5,298 bases of DNA from an uncultured Collinsella sp. (GCA_900757265.1 CAAENW010000296.1:1-5298), one strand, 5' to 3'; positions 1 through 5,298 are shown, numbered from the stretch's first letter. Made by a program: numbers and translations. The notes: generated by a model not told the origin, from the letters alone.

Positions 1-897
1 AACGGCCAGCGGCGTGCACGCCAGGGCAAGCGTTGCCGCCAGCGCTAGGCACACGCGATCCACGCCAACCTCGGCAACCGCTCCGGCAAAGCCCACGACG
101 CCCATCATGCTCGACACAAGCCAAATGCAGACGGTGAGCACGGCGGCGGCCGCAAACACGGCAAGCGAGCGCTGACGCCCGGAGACCGGGCTGGCATCCA
201 TGCGGCGCACGCGCTCGGGCTCGTTCATGCCCGAGAACACCAGTCCCACCGACACGATGACCGACGAGATGATCGCGTACGCGCCAAAGTTGAAGTACGA
301 CTCGAGCGTGGTAGCAGCAGTCGAGTCGACCTTGACCTGCTCGATCTGGACCTCGGCGCGCTTTGCGGCCGCGTGCTCGGCGGCCCTTGCGACGTCGCCG
401 TTGGAGGCAGCGGGTTCAAGCGCCGCCGCGGCGCCCGCGAGCGAGATCCAGCGCGAGGCCTCGGCAGACGAGAGCGCCGCCGCCATGGTGCCGGAACCGT
501 AGGTCACGTCGAGCTTGGGCAGGGCCTCCCCCGCACGGGCGGCTGCAACAAGATCGTCCTCAAACCCCTCCGGGATAAAGAACACGCAATCGGCACTGCC
601 CTTGGCGCTGTTGCTCTTGGAGAGCGCATCGGCAAGGTCGTACGCGTCGTCGCCGATGCCCGTGACCAGGTCAAAGCGTGAGCCCAGGTGCTTGGTAAGC
701 GCACGCGAAAGATCGCTGTCGTCGCGATCGACCACGATCACGTTGGCATCATAGGGCTTGTACTCGGTGAGCTGCGACGAGTTCCAGCTCACCGAGGCCG
801 CGATGAATACGCCCATGAGCGAGATGAACACCGTATAGATGAGCAGGTAGAACGGGTGCGCCAGCGCCATGCGAAGCGCGGTCTTAAAGGTGCTCAT
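1..897 (-). CDS. ABC-2 type permease, second subunit (C-terminus off the window)
   Basis: Probable membrane subunit of an ABC exporter; only the first 299 codons lie in the window and the frame is still open at base 1. A hydrophobic helix at about residues 15-36 is followed by a soluble extracytoplasmic domain at about 37-200, then hydrophobic helices at about 200-222, 245-272 and from 282 onward. This is the topology of ABC-2 permeases with a large loop after the first helix (ABC2_membrane_3-like). The stretch NEPERVRRMDASPVSG (about 225-240), after the second helix, is the kind of charged cytoplasmic segment that often precedes 'SPVS' in these permeases. The ATG at 897 is chosen because GGAAGGAG (903-910) sits 5 nt upstream. 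The start overlaps the end of the preceding permease gene by 14 nt, implying translational coupling. Function as an exporter subunit is inferred from family and context; the substrate is unknown. Confidence 0.88.
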   Translation of the reverse strand, partial: MSTFKTALRMALAHPFYLLIYTVFISLMGVFIAASVSWNSSQLTEYKPYDANVIVVDRDDSDLSRALTKHLGSRFDLVTGIGDDAYDLADALSKSNSAKGSADCVFFIPEGFEDDLVAAARAGEALPKLDVTYGSGTMAAALSSAEASRWISLAGAAAALEPAASNGDVARAAEHAAAKRAEVQIEQVKVDSTAATTLESYFNFGAYAIISSVIVSVGLVFSGMNEPERVRRMDASPVSGRQRSLAVFAAAAVLTVCIWLVSSMMGVVGFAGAVAEVGVDRVCLALAATLALACTPLAV

Positions 898-2071
898 AGC
901 GGCTCCTTCCAAAGATCAGCGTGGCGGCGGCAACGAACAGCAGCGCCATAAGGACCAGCGCGCCGGCGCGAACGGCAAAGGGGCCCAGGTCCTCAAAGAA
1001 ATACAGGCGGTTGAACATGTCGCAGATGAGCTTGACGGGGTTGAGCCAACACTCGGCCGGGCAGGCGCGGGCAACGTCATCGGCAAGCGCCATCGCCGGC
1101 TCACCGTAGAGGCCGGCGAACAGGGCGCACGTGGTGGCAAAGCCCGTGAGGATGCCCGACTTGGACGCCTTGCCGCCCTTAACGGGAAGCGTGCCCACAA
1201 AGAGCCCCAAGCCCGTGGCGGCAAGCGCGGAAGCGGCGCCGCCCACCAAACACAGCCCCTCGCGCCCGCCAAAGTCGACGCCCACGACCAGGCGCACGTA
1301 GCCGATCGCAATTGCCATCGAAGCAAAGGAGACCAGCCACGAGCCCACAAAGATACCGGCCAGCGACGCCGTCTTGGAAAGGCCGCCCACGCAGCGACGT
1401 GCGCCAAGGCCAGACAGATTGGGTTGCAAATCGACGACACTCAAGGCGGCAAACTCGGCAGACATCATCGCGACCAGGCCAAAGAGCGCGTAGTAGTAGA
1501 TAACCGTGCCATCGGGCGTGGTGCGTGTCAGGCTTACGCGGCGGGTGCCGCCCTCGAGCGACAGGGCGCGCGCAACCGCCTCGGGGTCGGCGAGCGCCGC
1601 CTGGTTGTCCTGGGCAATCTGGGACATGAGCTCGGCATTTTGTGTATACGAGCTTGCCACCGTCTCAAGGATGCTGCGGTCGGTGAGCACCGACGAGGCG
1701 CGCGAGCCGTCATAGCTCGAGAGCAGCGTGAGCTTGGGCGTGCCCGCAGCGTCGACCGTATAGATGCCCGCGACCTCGCCGGACTTGAGCGCACGGTTCG
1801 CGGCGTCCACATCCTCGCACTCGTGGATCTCGAGCAGCTGATCGTTGTCTTCCTTGGCAAGCGACGTCGCCACGCCCTTAAAGGTCGAAGCGTCCCAAGC
1901 CTCGTCCGCCACGACGGCAACCGGCACCGGGTCGATCTTGCCGTCGGAGCTGAGGTTAGCAAACATAAACATGAACATCGTGGAAAGTGCGACGGGAAAG
2001 AGAGCACCCCAGACCCACGTGCTCGGCCGGCGCAGCAGCGTCTTGACCGTAGTGATGATGGTGTTGAACAT
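884..2071 (-). CDS. ABC-2 type permease, first subunit
   Basis: Complete 395-residue membrane protein, probably one half of the exporter channel powered by the adjacent ATPase. Hydrophobic helices are visible at about 18-39, 190-212, 233-262, 274-294, 304-327 and 365-387. The 150-residue hydrophilic segment between the first and second (about 40-188) would lie outside the membrane. Six helices with a large loop after the first is typical of ABC2_membrane_3-type permeases of 370-400 residues. The motif NPVKLICDMFNRLYFF (about 344-359), before the last helix, resembles the conserved 'NP..L..D....LY' region of this family. The ATG at 2071 lies 9 nt after the ATPase stop; AGGGGG (2077-2082) overlaps that stop and sits 5 nt from the start, so translation is probably coupled. 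The TAA stop lies inside the next permease gene. The substrate cannot be deduced; peptide, lipid-like antibiotic or other amphiphile export are possibilities. Confidence 0.93.
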   Translation of the reverse strand: MFNTIITTVKTLLRRPSTWVWGALFPVALSTMFMFMFANLSSDGKIDPVPVAVVADEAWDASTFKGVATSLAKEDNDQLLEIHECEDVDAANRALKSGEVAGIYTVDAAGTPKLTLLSSYDGSRASSVLTDRSILETVASSYTQNAELMSQIAQDNQAALADPEAVARALSLEGGTRRVSLTRTTPDGTVIYYYALFGLVAMMSAEFAALSVVDLQPNLSGLGARRCVGGLSKTASLAGIFVGSWLVSFASMAIAIGYVRLVVGVDFGGREGLCLVGGAASALAATGLGLFVGTLPVKGGKASKSGILTGFATTCALFAGLYGEPAMALADDVARACPAECWLNPVKLICDMFNRLYFFEDLGPFAVRAGALVLMALLFVAAATLIFGRSRYEHL

Positions 2072-2080
2072 GGCTGCCCC

Positions 2081-3019
2081 CTAGTCGCGCAGCTCGCGGC
2101 CGGTGATCTCGAGGAACACGTCGTTGAGGGTCGGCGGTTCGGAATAAATGCGGCCGAGCGCCACGTCATGCGAACGCAGCACATCGAGAATGTCCGTCAG
2201 GTTATGCGGGCTCGCCTCGCACGAAAACGTGAGCTGGCCCGCCGTCGCCGACAGGTCCAGGACATGCGGCAGGCTCGCGACGGCACCGAGCGCCGCGCTC
2301 GGCACCTCGCCGACCTCGATCACGATCTTCTCGCCCATCTGAATCATGCGCTTGAGCTCGTCGTTGGTGCCCTGCGCCAGCACGCGCCCGCCGTCCATGA
2401 TCATGATGCGGCTGCAGATCTGCTCGACTTCCTCCATGTAATGGCTGGTGTACACCACCGTGGCGCCCTCGTCGCGCAGGCGGCAGATGCCCTCCAGGAT
2501 GGCGTTGCGGCTCTGCGGATCGACTGCCACCGTGGGCTCGTCAAAGAAGATGAGCTCGGGCTTGTGCGCGATGCCGCAGGCAATGTTGAGGCGGCGTGCC
2601 AAGCCGCCCGAGAGCTTTCCAGGACGAAACTTGGTAAAGTCGCCCAGGCCGACAAAGTCGATCGCCTCGTCCACCAGCGCGCGGCGGCGCTTGCGGTCGT
2701 TGACGTAGAGGCTGCAGAAATAGTCGATGTTTTCGCGCACGGTGAGCTCGTCGAACACCGCCACCTGCTGTGGCACCACGCCGACGCGACGCTTAAGGTC
2801 GTAGCGGGTGGGCGTCATGGGCTCGCCGAACAGCTCAATGGTGCCTTTGTCGTAGGCAAGCAGCTGCAAGATACAGTTGATGGACGTGGTTTTGCCCGAG
2901 CCGTTGGGGCCCAGCAGGCCAAAGATCTCGCCGGGGGCGATGCTCAGGTTAAAGTGGTCGAGCGCAATAAGGTCATCGTAGCGCTTGACGAGGTTTTCGA
3001 CGTGGACGATGTCTGTCAT
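2081..3019 (-). CDS. ABC transporter ATP-binding protein (drug/antibiotic-export type)
   Basis: A 312-residue cytoplasmic ATPase that should hydrolyse ATP to drive the two downstream permeases. Visible motifs in order: Walker A GPNGSGKT (38-45), Q-loop glutamine in VVPQQ (about 84-85), signature LSGGL (136-140), Walker B IFFDEP (157-162), D-loop aspartate 167 and switch histidine 193 in TSH. About 85 residues follow the nucleotide-binding core, ending with the ABC-2 ATPase-like LNDVFLEITGREL, a tail common in DrrA/CcmA-type exporters of about 300-330 residues. The signature ends in Leu instead of the usual Gln, and the D-loop reads VAVD; all catalytic residues are present, so the protein should be active. 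The frame is open to an ATG at 3085, but 3019 is preferred because AGAAGGG lies 7 nt before it and homology-like sequence (MTDIVHVENLVKRY) begins there. First gene of the minus-strand operon, divergent from the two-component genes. Confidence 0.95.
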   Translation of the reverse strand: MTDIVHVENLVKRYDDLIALDHFNLSIAPGEIFGLLGPNGSGKTTSINCILQLLAYDKGTIELFGEPMTPTRYDLKRRVGVVPQQVAVFDELTVRENIDYFCSLYVNDRKRRRALVDEAIDFVGLGDFTKFRPGKLSGGLARRLNIACGIAHKPELIFFDEPTVAVDPQSRNAILEGICRLRDEGATVVYTSHYMEEVEQICSRIMIMDGGRVLAQGTNDELKRMIQMGEKIVIEVGEVPSAALGAVASLPHVLDLSATAGQLTFSCEASPHNLTDILDVLRSHDVALGRIYSEPPTLNDVFLEITGRELRD

Positions 3020-3026
3020 GAGGCGG

Positions 3027-3033
3027 CCCTTCT
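3027..3033 (-). promoter_or_regulatory. Ribosome binding site that fixes the ATPase start
   Basis: The minus strand reads AGAAGGG here, 7 nt before the ATG at 3019. No comparable purine-rich site was seen before the alternative in-frame ATG at 3085, so the shorter protein is favoured. Confidence 0.7.
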
Positions 3034-3129
3034 GTTGGTCGTGGCCCGGTACGATTGCATCATCGCAGGAGCGGACGGCGCGCACCAGTGAGCTTTGTCA
3101 CGAGTGCGAGGGGGCGGAGGCGAAACCCC

Positions 3130-3143
3130 CGCTCGCGCGAGCG
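3130..3143. repeat. Perfect 14-bp palindrome, candidate operator
   Basis: The sequence CGCTCGCGCGAGCG is its own reverse complement. It lies between the divergent operons, about 111 bp from the ATPase ATG and 88 bp from the kinase ATG. Dimeric NarL/LuxR-type regulators bind inverted repeats, so this is a candidate site; in GC-rich DNA short CG palindromes also arise by chance, hence moderate confidence in the role. Confidence 0.4.
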
Positions 3144-3218
3144 ATCGACGCCGCTTTGCCGCGCGGGAGGAATGTCACGGTTGCCCCGGGCGGCGCCTCC
3201 CCCGCGCGCGGCTTCGCG

Positions 3219-3231
3219 TACAATACCCGTA
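3219..3231 (+). promoter_or_regulatory. -10 box of a probable leaderless promoter for the kinase
   Basis: TACAAT at 3219-3224 matches the -10 consensus TATAAT at five of six positions. The A of the kinase ATG is the seventh base after the box, exactly where transcription normally begins. No Shine-Dalgarno sequence lies in the 15 bases before the ATG, as expected for a leaderless message, which is common in actinobacteria. No good -35 is seen at 16-18 bp; the corresponding region is C-rich (around CCTCCC, 3196-3201), so the promoter may need an activator. Confidence 0.6.
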
Positions 3232-4376
3232 TGAACAGGCTTTTCGACAAATCGATCGTGCTGGCGTGCTGCATTGCGGCCGCCACGGGCCTTGCTGTGG
3301 ACGCTCGCCTGGTCGCGGCGTTTTGCCTTGGCGTTATTGCCACCTCGCTGGCCGAGCTCGCACAGAAGGAACGCACGAGCCGCACAAGCGAGGCCGCGAG
3401 CTACGCTTACATCATCGCGGCTGTCTTCGTGCCGCCGTTTGTGCCGTTTGCGCCCCTCGCCCTCTATGACATCGCGCGGCGCGTGCGCCGTGAACGCGTT
3501 TGGGTCGCGCTGGGCATTGGCGTCGCCTTTGTCTTTGCACTCGTCGCGGACCTTCGCGCCGACGCGCTTGCCGCTCGAACGCTCCTGCTGACCGCCATCC
3601 TTTCAGTCGCCGCCACCCTACTGTCACTGCGTACCGCCCAGTTGGAGCGCGAGCAGCAGCGCATGCGCCGCATCCGCGACGAGCTGCAGGAACGAGCCCT
3701 CGCGCTCGAAGCGCGCAACCGTGACCTTGCCGACCGCCAGGACTACGAAGTCGAGCTCGCGACACTCGCCGAACGCGCCCGCATCGCGCGCGAGATCCAC
3801 GATAGCGTTGGCCACCAACTTACACGTGCCTCGCTGCAGACCGAGGCCCTGCGCGTCGTGCACGCCGACGAGCCCAGGGTTGCCGCCGATTTCGCCGACG
3901 TCAAGCACACCGTTGACGAGGCGCTCCAACTTGTGCGCGCCAGCGTCCACGCGCTCAATGACACTGCCGCCGACCTCTCCGTACAGCTCGAGTGCATCGT
4001 GGAAGGCGCGTGCTCAGATGGCGGCCCGCAGATTGAGCTTGAGGTTTTGGCCGAGCATGCGCCCGCCAACATCACCAACTGCTTTGCGGCGGTCCTGCGC
4101 GAGGCGCTCTCCAACACCATGCGCCACGCCCGCGCGCAAAACGTTGTTGTGCGATGCTTGGAGCATCCATCGTTTTACCAGCTCATCGTTACCGACGATG
4201 GCACGGGCGGGACCCAGACGGGCGGTCGCGGCATCGCCGAGGGCATGGGGCTCGGCTCCATGCGCGAGCGCGTCGAGGCGCTTGGCGGCACCTTCACCGC
4301 CGGCCCGCGCGCCGGCGCCGGCGGCTGGCGTGTGTTTGCCACCGTTCCCAAACAGCAAGGAGATGAGGCCCGATGA
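3231..4376 (+). CDS. Sensor histidine kinase, HisKA_3/DesK-like (NarL-system partner)
   Basis: A 381-residue membrane kinase that should autophosphorylate and pass the phosphate to the overlapping regulator. Residues 1-134 are almost all hydrophobic segments (about 7-22, 26-43, 57-80 with PPF/VPF prolines, 90-107, 114-134) joined by short loops. Basic loops at 46-52 and 82-89 suggest three hairpins and no sizeable outer sensor domain, so sensing is probably within the membrane. A charged, coiled-coil-like linker (about 137-175) leads to the dimerization helix AREIHDSVGHQLT with phosphoacceptor His190 and a DxxxH motif (Asp191, His195), the DxxxQ/H type of HisKA_3 kinases. The ATPase domain shows an N-box (EALSN, 291-295), DDGTGG (322-327) and GMGLGSMRERVEALGG (338-353). 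ATG 3231 is chosen because the open frame upstream has no family-like sequence and a -10 box abuts this start. The stop overlaps the regulator start as ATGA. Confidence 0.93.
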   Translation: MNRLFDKSIVLACCIAAATGLAVDARLVAAFCLGVIATSLAELAQKERTSRTSEAASYAYIIAAVFVPPFVPFAPLALYDIARRVRRERVWVALGIGVAFVFALVADLRADALAARTLLLTAILSVAATLLSLRTAQLEREQQRMRRIRDELQERALALEARNRDLADRQDYEVELATLAERARIAREIHDSVGHQLTRASLQTEALRVVHADEPRVAADFADVKHTVDEALQLVRASVHALNDTAADLSVQLECIVEGACSDGGPQIELEVLAEHAPANITNCFAAVLREALSNTMRHARAQNVVVRCLEHPSFYQLIVTDDGTGGTQTGGRGIAEGMGLGSMRERVEALGGTFTAGPRAGAGGWRVFATVPKQQGDEAR

Positions 4377-5002
4377 GGCTCATAGTTGTCGACGACGACC
4401 GTTTGGCGGTCGATTCGCTCAAGATTATCCTGGGCGCACAGCCGCAGATCGAGGTGGTGGGTACCGGCGCCAATGGCGACGACGCGGTCGCGCTCTACGC
4501 CGAGCACGCGCCCGATATCGCGCTACTCGACATCCAGATGCCGGGGCGCGACGGCCTTTCGGCGGCACGCGAGATCCTCGAGCGCGACCCTGCGGCGCGC
4601 GTGGTGTTTCTGACAACATTCTCGGATGACGAGTACATTGTGTCGGCGCTCAAACTGGGCGCCCGCGGCTACCTGATCAAAACCGATGTCGCCGCCATTC
4701 CACCGGCACTGGCGCAGGTCATGGACGGCAAACGCGTGCTCGAGGGCAAGGCGATCGAGGACATCGATTTTGACGGGACAGGCGCCGATGCCAGCACGCC
4801 TCGCCGACCCGCCGCCTTTGCCAGCCTGACCGACCGTGAGTTCGAAGTCGCCGAGCTCATCGCCCGCGGCCTCGATAACAAGGAGATTGCCGCCGCCGCT
4901 TACATGGGCGAAGGCACCGTACGCAACCACATCAGCTCGATCCTTGCCAAAATGGGCCTACGCAACCGCACGCAGATCGCCATCGCCTACCTGCGAGGGT
5001 AA
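4373..5002 (+). CDS. NarL/LuxR-family response regulator
   Basis: A complete 209-residue DNA-binding response regulator, the probable partner of the overlapping kinase. The receiver domain (about 1-120) has the acidic pocket DDD (7-9), phosphoacceptor Asp53 in LLDIQMP, the conserved Thr81 in FLTTF and Lys103 in GYLIKTD. A variable linker (about 128-148) leads to a LuxR-type helix-turn-helix: LTDREFEVAELIARGLDNKEI (from 152), then GTVRNHISSILAKMGLRNRTQ (from 181). Length and layout are typical of the NarL/FixJ group. The ATG at 4373 overlaps the kinase stop by four bases; AAGGAG (4357-4362) lies 10 nt upstream within the kinase gene, so the two are co-translated. It probably controls the divergent ABC operon and its own operon through the 3020-3230 region, by analogy with LnrK and similar regulators beside ABC-2 exporters; targets are inferred. 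Confidence 0.95.
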   Translation: MRLIVVDDDRLAVDSLKIILGAQPQIEVVGTGANGDDAVALYAEHAPDIALLDIQMPGRDGLSAAREILERDPAARVVFLTTFSDDEYIVSALKLGARGYLIKTDVAAIPPALAQVMDGKRVLEGKAIEDIDFDGTGADASTPRRPAAFASLTDREFEVAELIARGLDNKEIAAAAYMGEGTVRNHISSILAKMGLRNRTQIAIAYLRG

Positions 5003-5022
5003 TTGCCCAACAACCGACCACC

Positions 5023-5076
5023 CCGGCATAGCAAAATGGCTGCTATCGATTTAATGCCATTTCAAAACTATGCCGG
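5023..5076 (+). terminator. Hairpin downstream of the regulator, possible terminator
   Basis: CCGGCATAG (5023-5031) pairs perfectly with CTATGCCGG (5068-5076), and inside it AAATGGC (5034-5040) pairs with GCCATTT (5056-5062), giving a 9+7 bp stem with a small internal loop and a 15-nt apical loop. It begins 20 nt after the regulator stop, where a terminator is expected. It is followed only by TTTA, not a full U-tract, so intrinsic termination is uncertain. Its right arm is also the left arm of the larger inverted repeat. Confidence 0.4.
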
Positions 5077-5216
5077 TTTACTACGATGAATCGCCCACCT
5101 TCGACCACGGCAAATTGCACGCTTCCAAAACCGCAGGTAGAACGCTTGCATTATTTAGAAAAATGCAGTCATGGTCGGGAATGTCGAATTCGTCGTAGTA
5201 AACCGACATAGTTTTG
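5063..5216. repeat. 154-bp element with 28-bp inverted arms (MITE- or REP-like)
   Basis: Bases 5063-5090 and 5189-5216 are inverted copies matching at 26 of 28 positions; in plus-strand RNA one difference (5087/5192) is a G-U pair and the other (5073/5206) a C-A mismatch. The arms enclose 98 bases with further nested pairing: CGACCA (5102-5107) with TGGTCG (5172-5177), separated from the arms by 11 bases on both sides, and TGCATT (5147-5152) with AATGCA (5162-5167). Each arm begins an inward frame M-x-VYYDE and ends the opposite frame, producing two opposed 42-codon frames (5070-5198 plus, 5081-5209 minus). No clear target duplication flanks the arms and no transposase is present. It could be a non-autonomous mobile element, a dispersed intergenic palindrome or a structured RNA; copy number elsewhere in the genome would decide. 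Confidence 0.8.
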
Positions 5217-5224
5217 TTCGGATA

Positions 5225-5259
5225 GTCCCGCACGGATACCATCCCAGGCCTCGCGGGAC
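5225..5259. repeat. GC-rich hairpin downstream of the inverted-repeat element
   Basis: GTCCCGC (5225-5231) pairs perfectly with GCGGGAC (5253-5259) around a 21-nt loop. Plus-strand sequence after it is A-rich (AAAAATG), not a U-tract, and the minus-strand side has no U-tract either, so it is not a typical intrinsic terminator. Part of its loop can pair with sequence downstream of the stem. Confidence 0.5.
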
Positions 5260-5298
5260 AAAAATGATCCGTTTTCTTCCGCCCGCGGAGATCGGCTG

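Larger units (their letters stand above)
3020..3230. promoter_or_regulatory. Divergent control region between ABC operon and two-component genes
   Basis: This 211-bp gap must carry the promoters for both divergent operons. The kinase side has a clear -10 box (3219-3224). For the ABC side no convincing paired -35/-10 was found: the minus strand has GTGACA twice (in the direct repeats), which resembles a -35, but no good -10 lies at the right distance. The gap also holds a 14-bp palindrome (3130-3143), a direct repeat with TGTCACG at 3096-3102 and 3173-3179, a GC-rich inverted repeat GCGAG/CTCGC plus GGGG/CCCC (3106-3136), and a bulged inverted repeat GGGAGG/CCTCCC extended by GC pairs (3160-3170 with 3196-3208). 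Such density of symmetry is consistent with regulator binding, probably by the response regulator encoded downstream, but this is inference. Confidence 0.6.
5003..5298. other. Intergenic block of nested inverted repeats, no convincing gene
   Basis: After the regulator stop, base composition shifts to more A and T than the neighbouring genes. The block holds three dyad structures: a hairpin at 5023-5076, a 154-bp inverted-repeat element at 5063-5216 that shares an arm with it, and a GC-rich hairpin at 5225-5259. Short reading frames run through the element on both strands, but none has a ribosome binding site or recognised similarity. No transposase, tRNA or CRISPR-like array is seen. The start of the next gene is not visible. 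Confidence 0.6.

Noticed and set aside
3020..3085. ATPase start at 3085, adding 22 residues
   Set aside because: The added residues do not resemble the ABC ATPase N-terminus, and a ribosome binding site sits correctly before 3019.
869..3091. A 740-codon plus-strand open frame antisense to the permease and ATPase genes
   Set aside because: It mirrors two genes with clear domain motifs on the minus strand. Its product is rich in Arg, His, Ala and Gly with no recognisable domain, as expected for a GC-rich antisense frame that rarely meets stops.
3096..3101. Minus-strand GTGACA as the -35 of the ABC operon promoter
   Set aside because: The region 16-18 bp downstream is GC-only (around CCGTCC) with no -10-like sequence, so a promoter could not be supported.
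2985..3230. N-terminal extension of the kinase to an ATG at 2985
   Set aside because: The extension overlaps the divergent ATPase gene and the control region, looks unlike any kinase, and a -10 box abuts the ATG at 3231.
5063..5216. Complete insertion sequence
   Set aside because: The element is only 154 bp with no transposase and no clear flanking target duplication; at most it is a non-autonomous derivative.
5278..5289. Short inverted repeat TCCGC-CC-GCGGA
   Set aside because: The 2-base loop is too tight for an RNA hairpin and the length is expected by chance in GC-rich DNA.

Overview
The window is GC-rich (roughly 60-65% by eye) with tightly packed genes, overlapping starts and stops, and a probable leaderless promoter. 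This suggests a high-GC Gram-positive bacterium. The style fits an actinobacterium of the Coriobacteriia (Collinsella-like), but no marker gene here proves the taxon.

Layout. Positions 1-3019 carry three minus-strand genes read from right to left: an ABC ATPase (2081-3019), an ABC-2 permease (884-2071) and a second ABC-2 permease (1-897, C-terminus cut off by the window edge). The ATPase and first permease are 9 nt apart and the two permeases overlap by 14 nt, so this is one operon. A 211-bp divergent control region (3020-3230) follows. It holds a near-consensus -10 box placed so that transcription would begin at the kinase ATG, a perfect 14-bp palindrome and a 77-bp-spaced direct repeat. On the plus strand, 3231-4376 encodes a membrane histidine kinase of the HisKA_3 class and 4373-5002 its NarL/LuxR-type response regulator, overlapping by ATGA.

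Together the five genes form a signalling-plus-export module: the kinase probably senses an envelope-active compound, the regulator probably acts on the shared control region, and the ATPase drives the two-permease exporter. The content (one ATPase, two ABC-2 permeases with large outer domains, DesK-like kinase, NarL-type regulator) matches the Bacillus subtilis linearmycin-resistance system LnrJKLMN, here arranged divergently. The substrate cannot be read from the sequence.

Positions 5003-5298 contain no convincing gene and are visibly less GC-rich. They hold a striking 154-bp element bounded by 28-bp inverted arms with two differences (5063-5090 and 5189-5216). Each arm starts an inward 42-codon frame beginning M-x-V-Y-Y-D-E and supplies the stop codon of the opposite frame. 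An upstream hairpin shares one arm, so the two folds exclude each other, and a further GC-rich hairpin follows. This block is the least explained part of the window.
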